Part shown: positions 5,618-5,979 of the stretch, piece by piece | Position numbering within the stretch: the stretch's first letter is position 1 | Layout of the letters: each line of letters starts with the position of its first letter | DNA from: Chloroflexota bacterium | Lineage (GTDB): Bacteria; Chloroflexota; Limnocylindria; Limnocylindrales; CSP1-4 | Direction: 5' to 3' | Assembly: GCA_013696275.1 (NCBI GenBank) | Contig: JACCYW010000144.1 | Location: forward strand, 1 to 5,979 | Length of the DNA: 5,979 nt | Translations under genes and position numbers: made by a program | Notes under the pieces: generated by a model | The model's database searches: none | The model's input: the letters and a program-made list of their open reading frames with translations, nothing else | Told to the model about the DNA's origin: nothing

Positions 5618-5979
5618 TCAGTCGTCTCCGTCAGCGGCGGCCTCGGCGGCCTCGCCGGCTCCTCGCGGCCTCGTCCTGCCGCGTCGCGGCCCGAACAGAC
5701 CGCCCATCCGGTGGCGAAGGGCGCTCCGGCATGTCAACCCCTGCCGTTGCCAGGCGGGCACGGTGAGTTCGAATCCGTTGGCCACCAACCAGTCCCCGGC
5801 GCGCGCTTCGATGAGCGCCACCTGCTGGCGGCTCAGCTCGCGCTGCCATTCCCCAGTCCGACCAGAGCGCACATGGCCGACGTGAAGCTGGCTGGCTGGA
5901 TCGACCATCGAGCGCCCGACGTGCTGGAGCCGCCCCTCGGATGTGGCCTGCCTGATACGCTCGCGCTGGCGCTCGACGG
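5618..5979 (-). CDS. Sulfotransferase family protein, C-terminal part
   Basis: This is the C-terminal 119 residues of a minus-strand gene whose frame is open to the right window edge, so the start is missing. The stretch HVRSGRTGEW, followed by QRELSRQQVALIEARAGD (about 44-71 of the visible part), matches the C-terminal signature of PAPS-dependent sulfotransferases, where R-x-G-x-x-G-x-W contacts the 3'-phosphate of the cofactor. The following helix and 'ANGFEL' fit the usual family end. Such enzymes move sulfate from PAPS to a hydroxyl or amine of a small molecule, lipid or glycan; the acceptor is unknown. After the domain comes an unusual tail of about 40 residues, Arg/Gly-rich and then Ala/Glu/Asp-rich, ending in DGDD. 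The ATG at 5906-5908 is internal and not the start. The 5'-phosphosulfate loop, which would prove the assignment, is outside the window. Confidence 0.66.
   Translation of the reverse strand, partial: VERQRERIRQATSEGRLQHVGRSMVDPASQLHVGHVRSGRTGEWQRELSRQQVALIEARAGDWLVANGFELTVPAWQRQGLTCRSALRHRMGGLFGPRRGRTRPRGAGEAAEAAADGDD

Overview
The window is a GC-rich, densely coded piece of bacterial chromosome. Codons strongly prefer G or C in the third position, start codons include GTG, and Shine-Dalgarno signals are weak or missing. The cysteinyl-tRNA synthetase has the 'NITDVGHM' variant and KMAKS, and the gene mix also suggests a high-GC environmental bacterium such as a Chloroflexota (Limnocylindria-like) or actinobacterial lineage. 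This placement is an impression from protein style and was not tested.

Layout, left to right: (1) a plus-strand gene of unknown function (105-659) with a disordered Arg/Pro-rich N-terminus and a compact C-terminal domain; its frame is open to the window edge, so it may be 5'-truncated. (2) A gene-free spacer of about 420 bp (660-1083) holding a nested stem-loop, a pair of 34-bp imperfect direct repeats, three dyads of the form CACC-N9-GGTR, and, at its right end, a perfect 17-bp palindrome of CsoR type. (3) copA, a full-length Cu(+)-exporting P1B ATPase with one heavy-metal-binding domain; its preferred start codon sits inside the palindrome. (4) cysS on the minus strand, convergent with copA and ending 28 bp from it. 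(5) A FadM/YbgC-like hotdog acyl-CoA thioesterase, divergent from cysS across about 61 bp. (6) The C-terminal 119 residues of a probable PAPS-dependent sulfotransferase, minus strand, running off the right edge and convergent with the thioesterase.

The genes do not form one pathway. copA appears to be a stand-alone copper-efflux gene controlled by a copper-sensing repressor encoded outside the window. cysS and the thioesterase are housekeeping or metabolic genes that may share a divergent promoter region. No mobile element, CRISPR array, tRNA or rRNA was seen. The most interesting part is the spacer upstream of copA, where the repeats and dyads are unexplained and the palindrome merges operator, -10 box and start codon. 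I found no convincing new multi-gene system.
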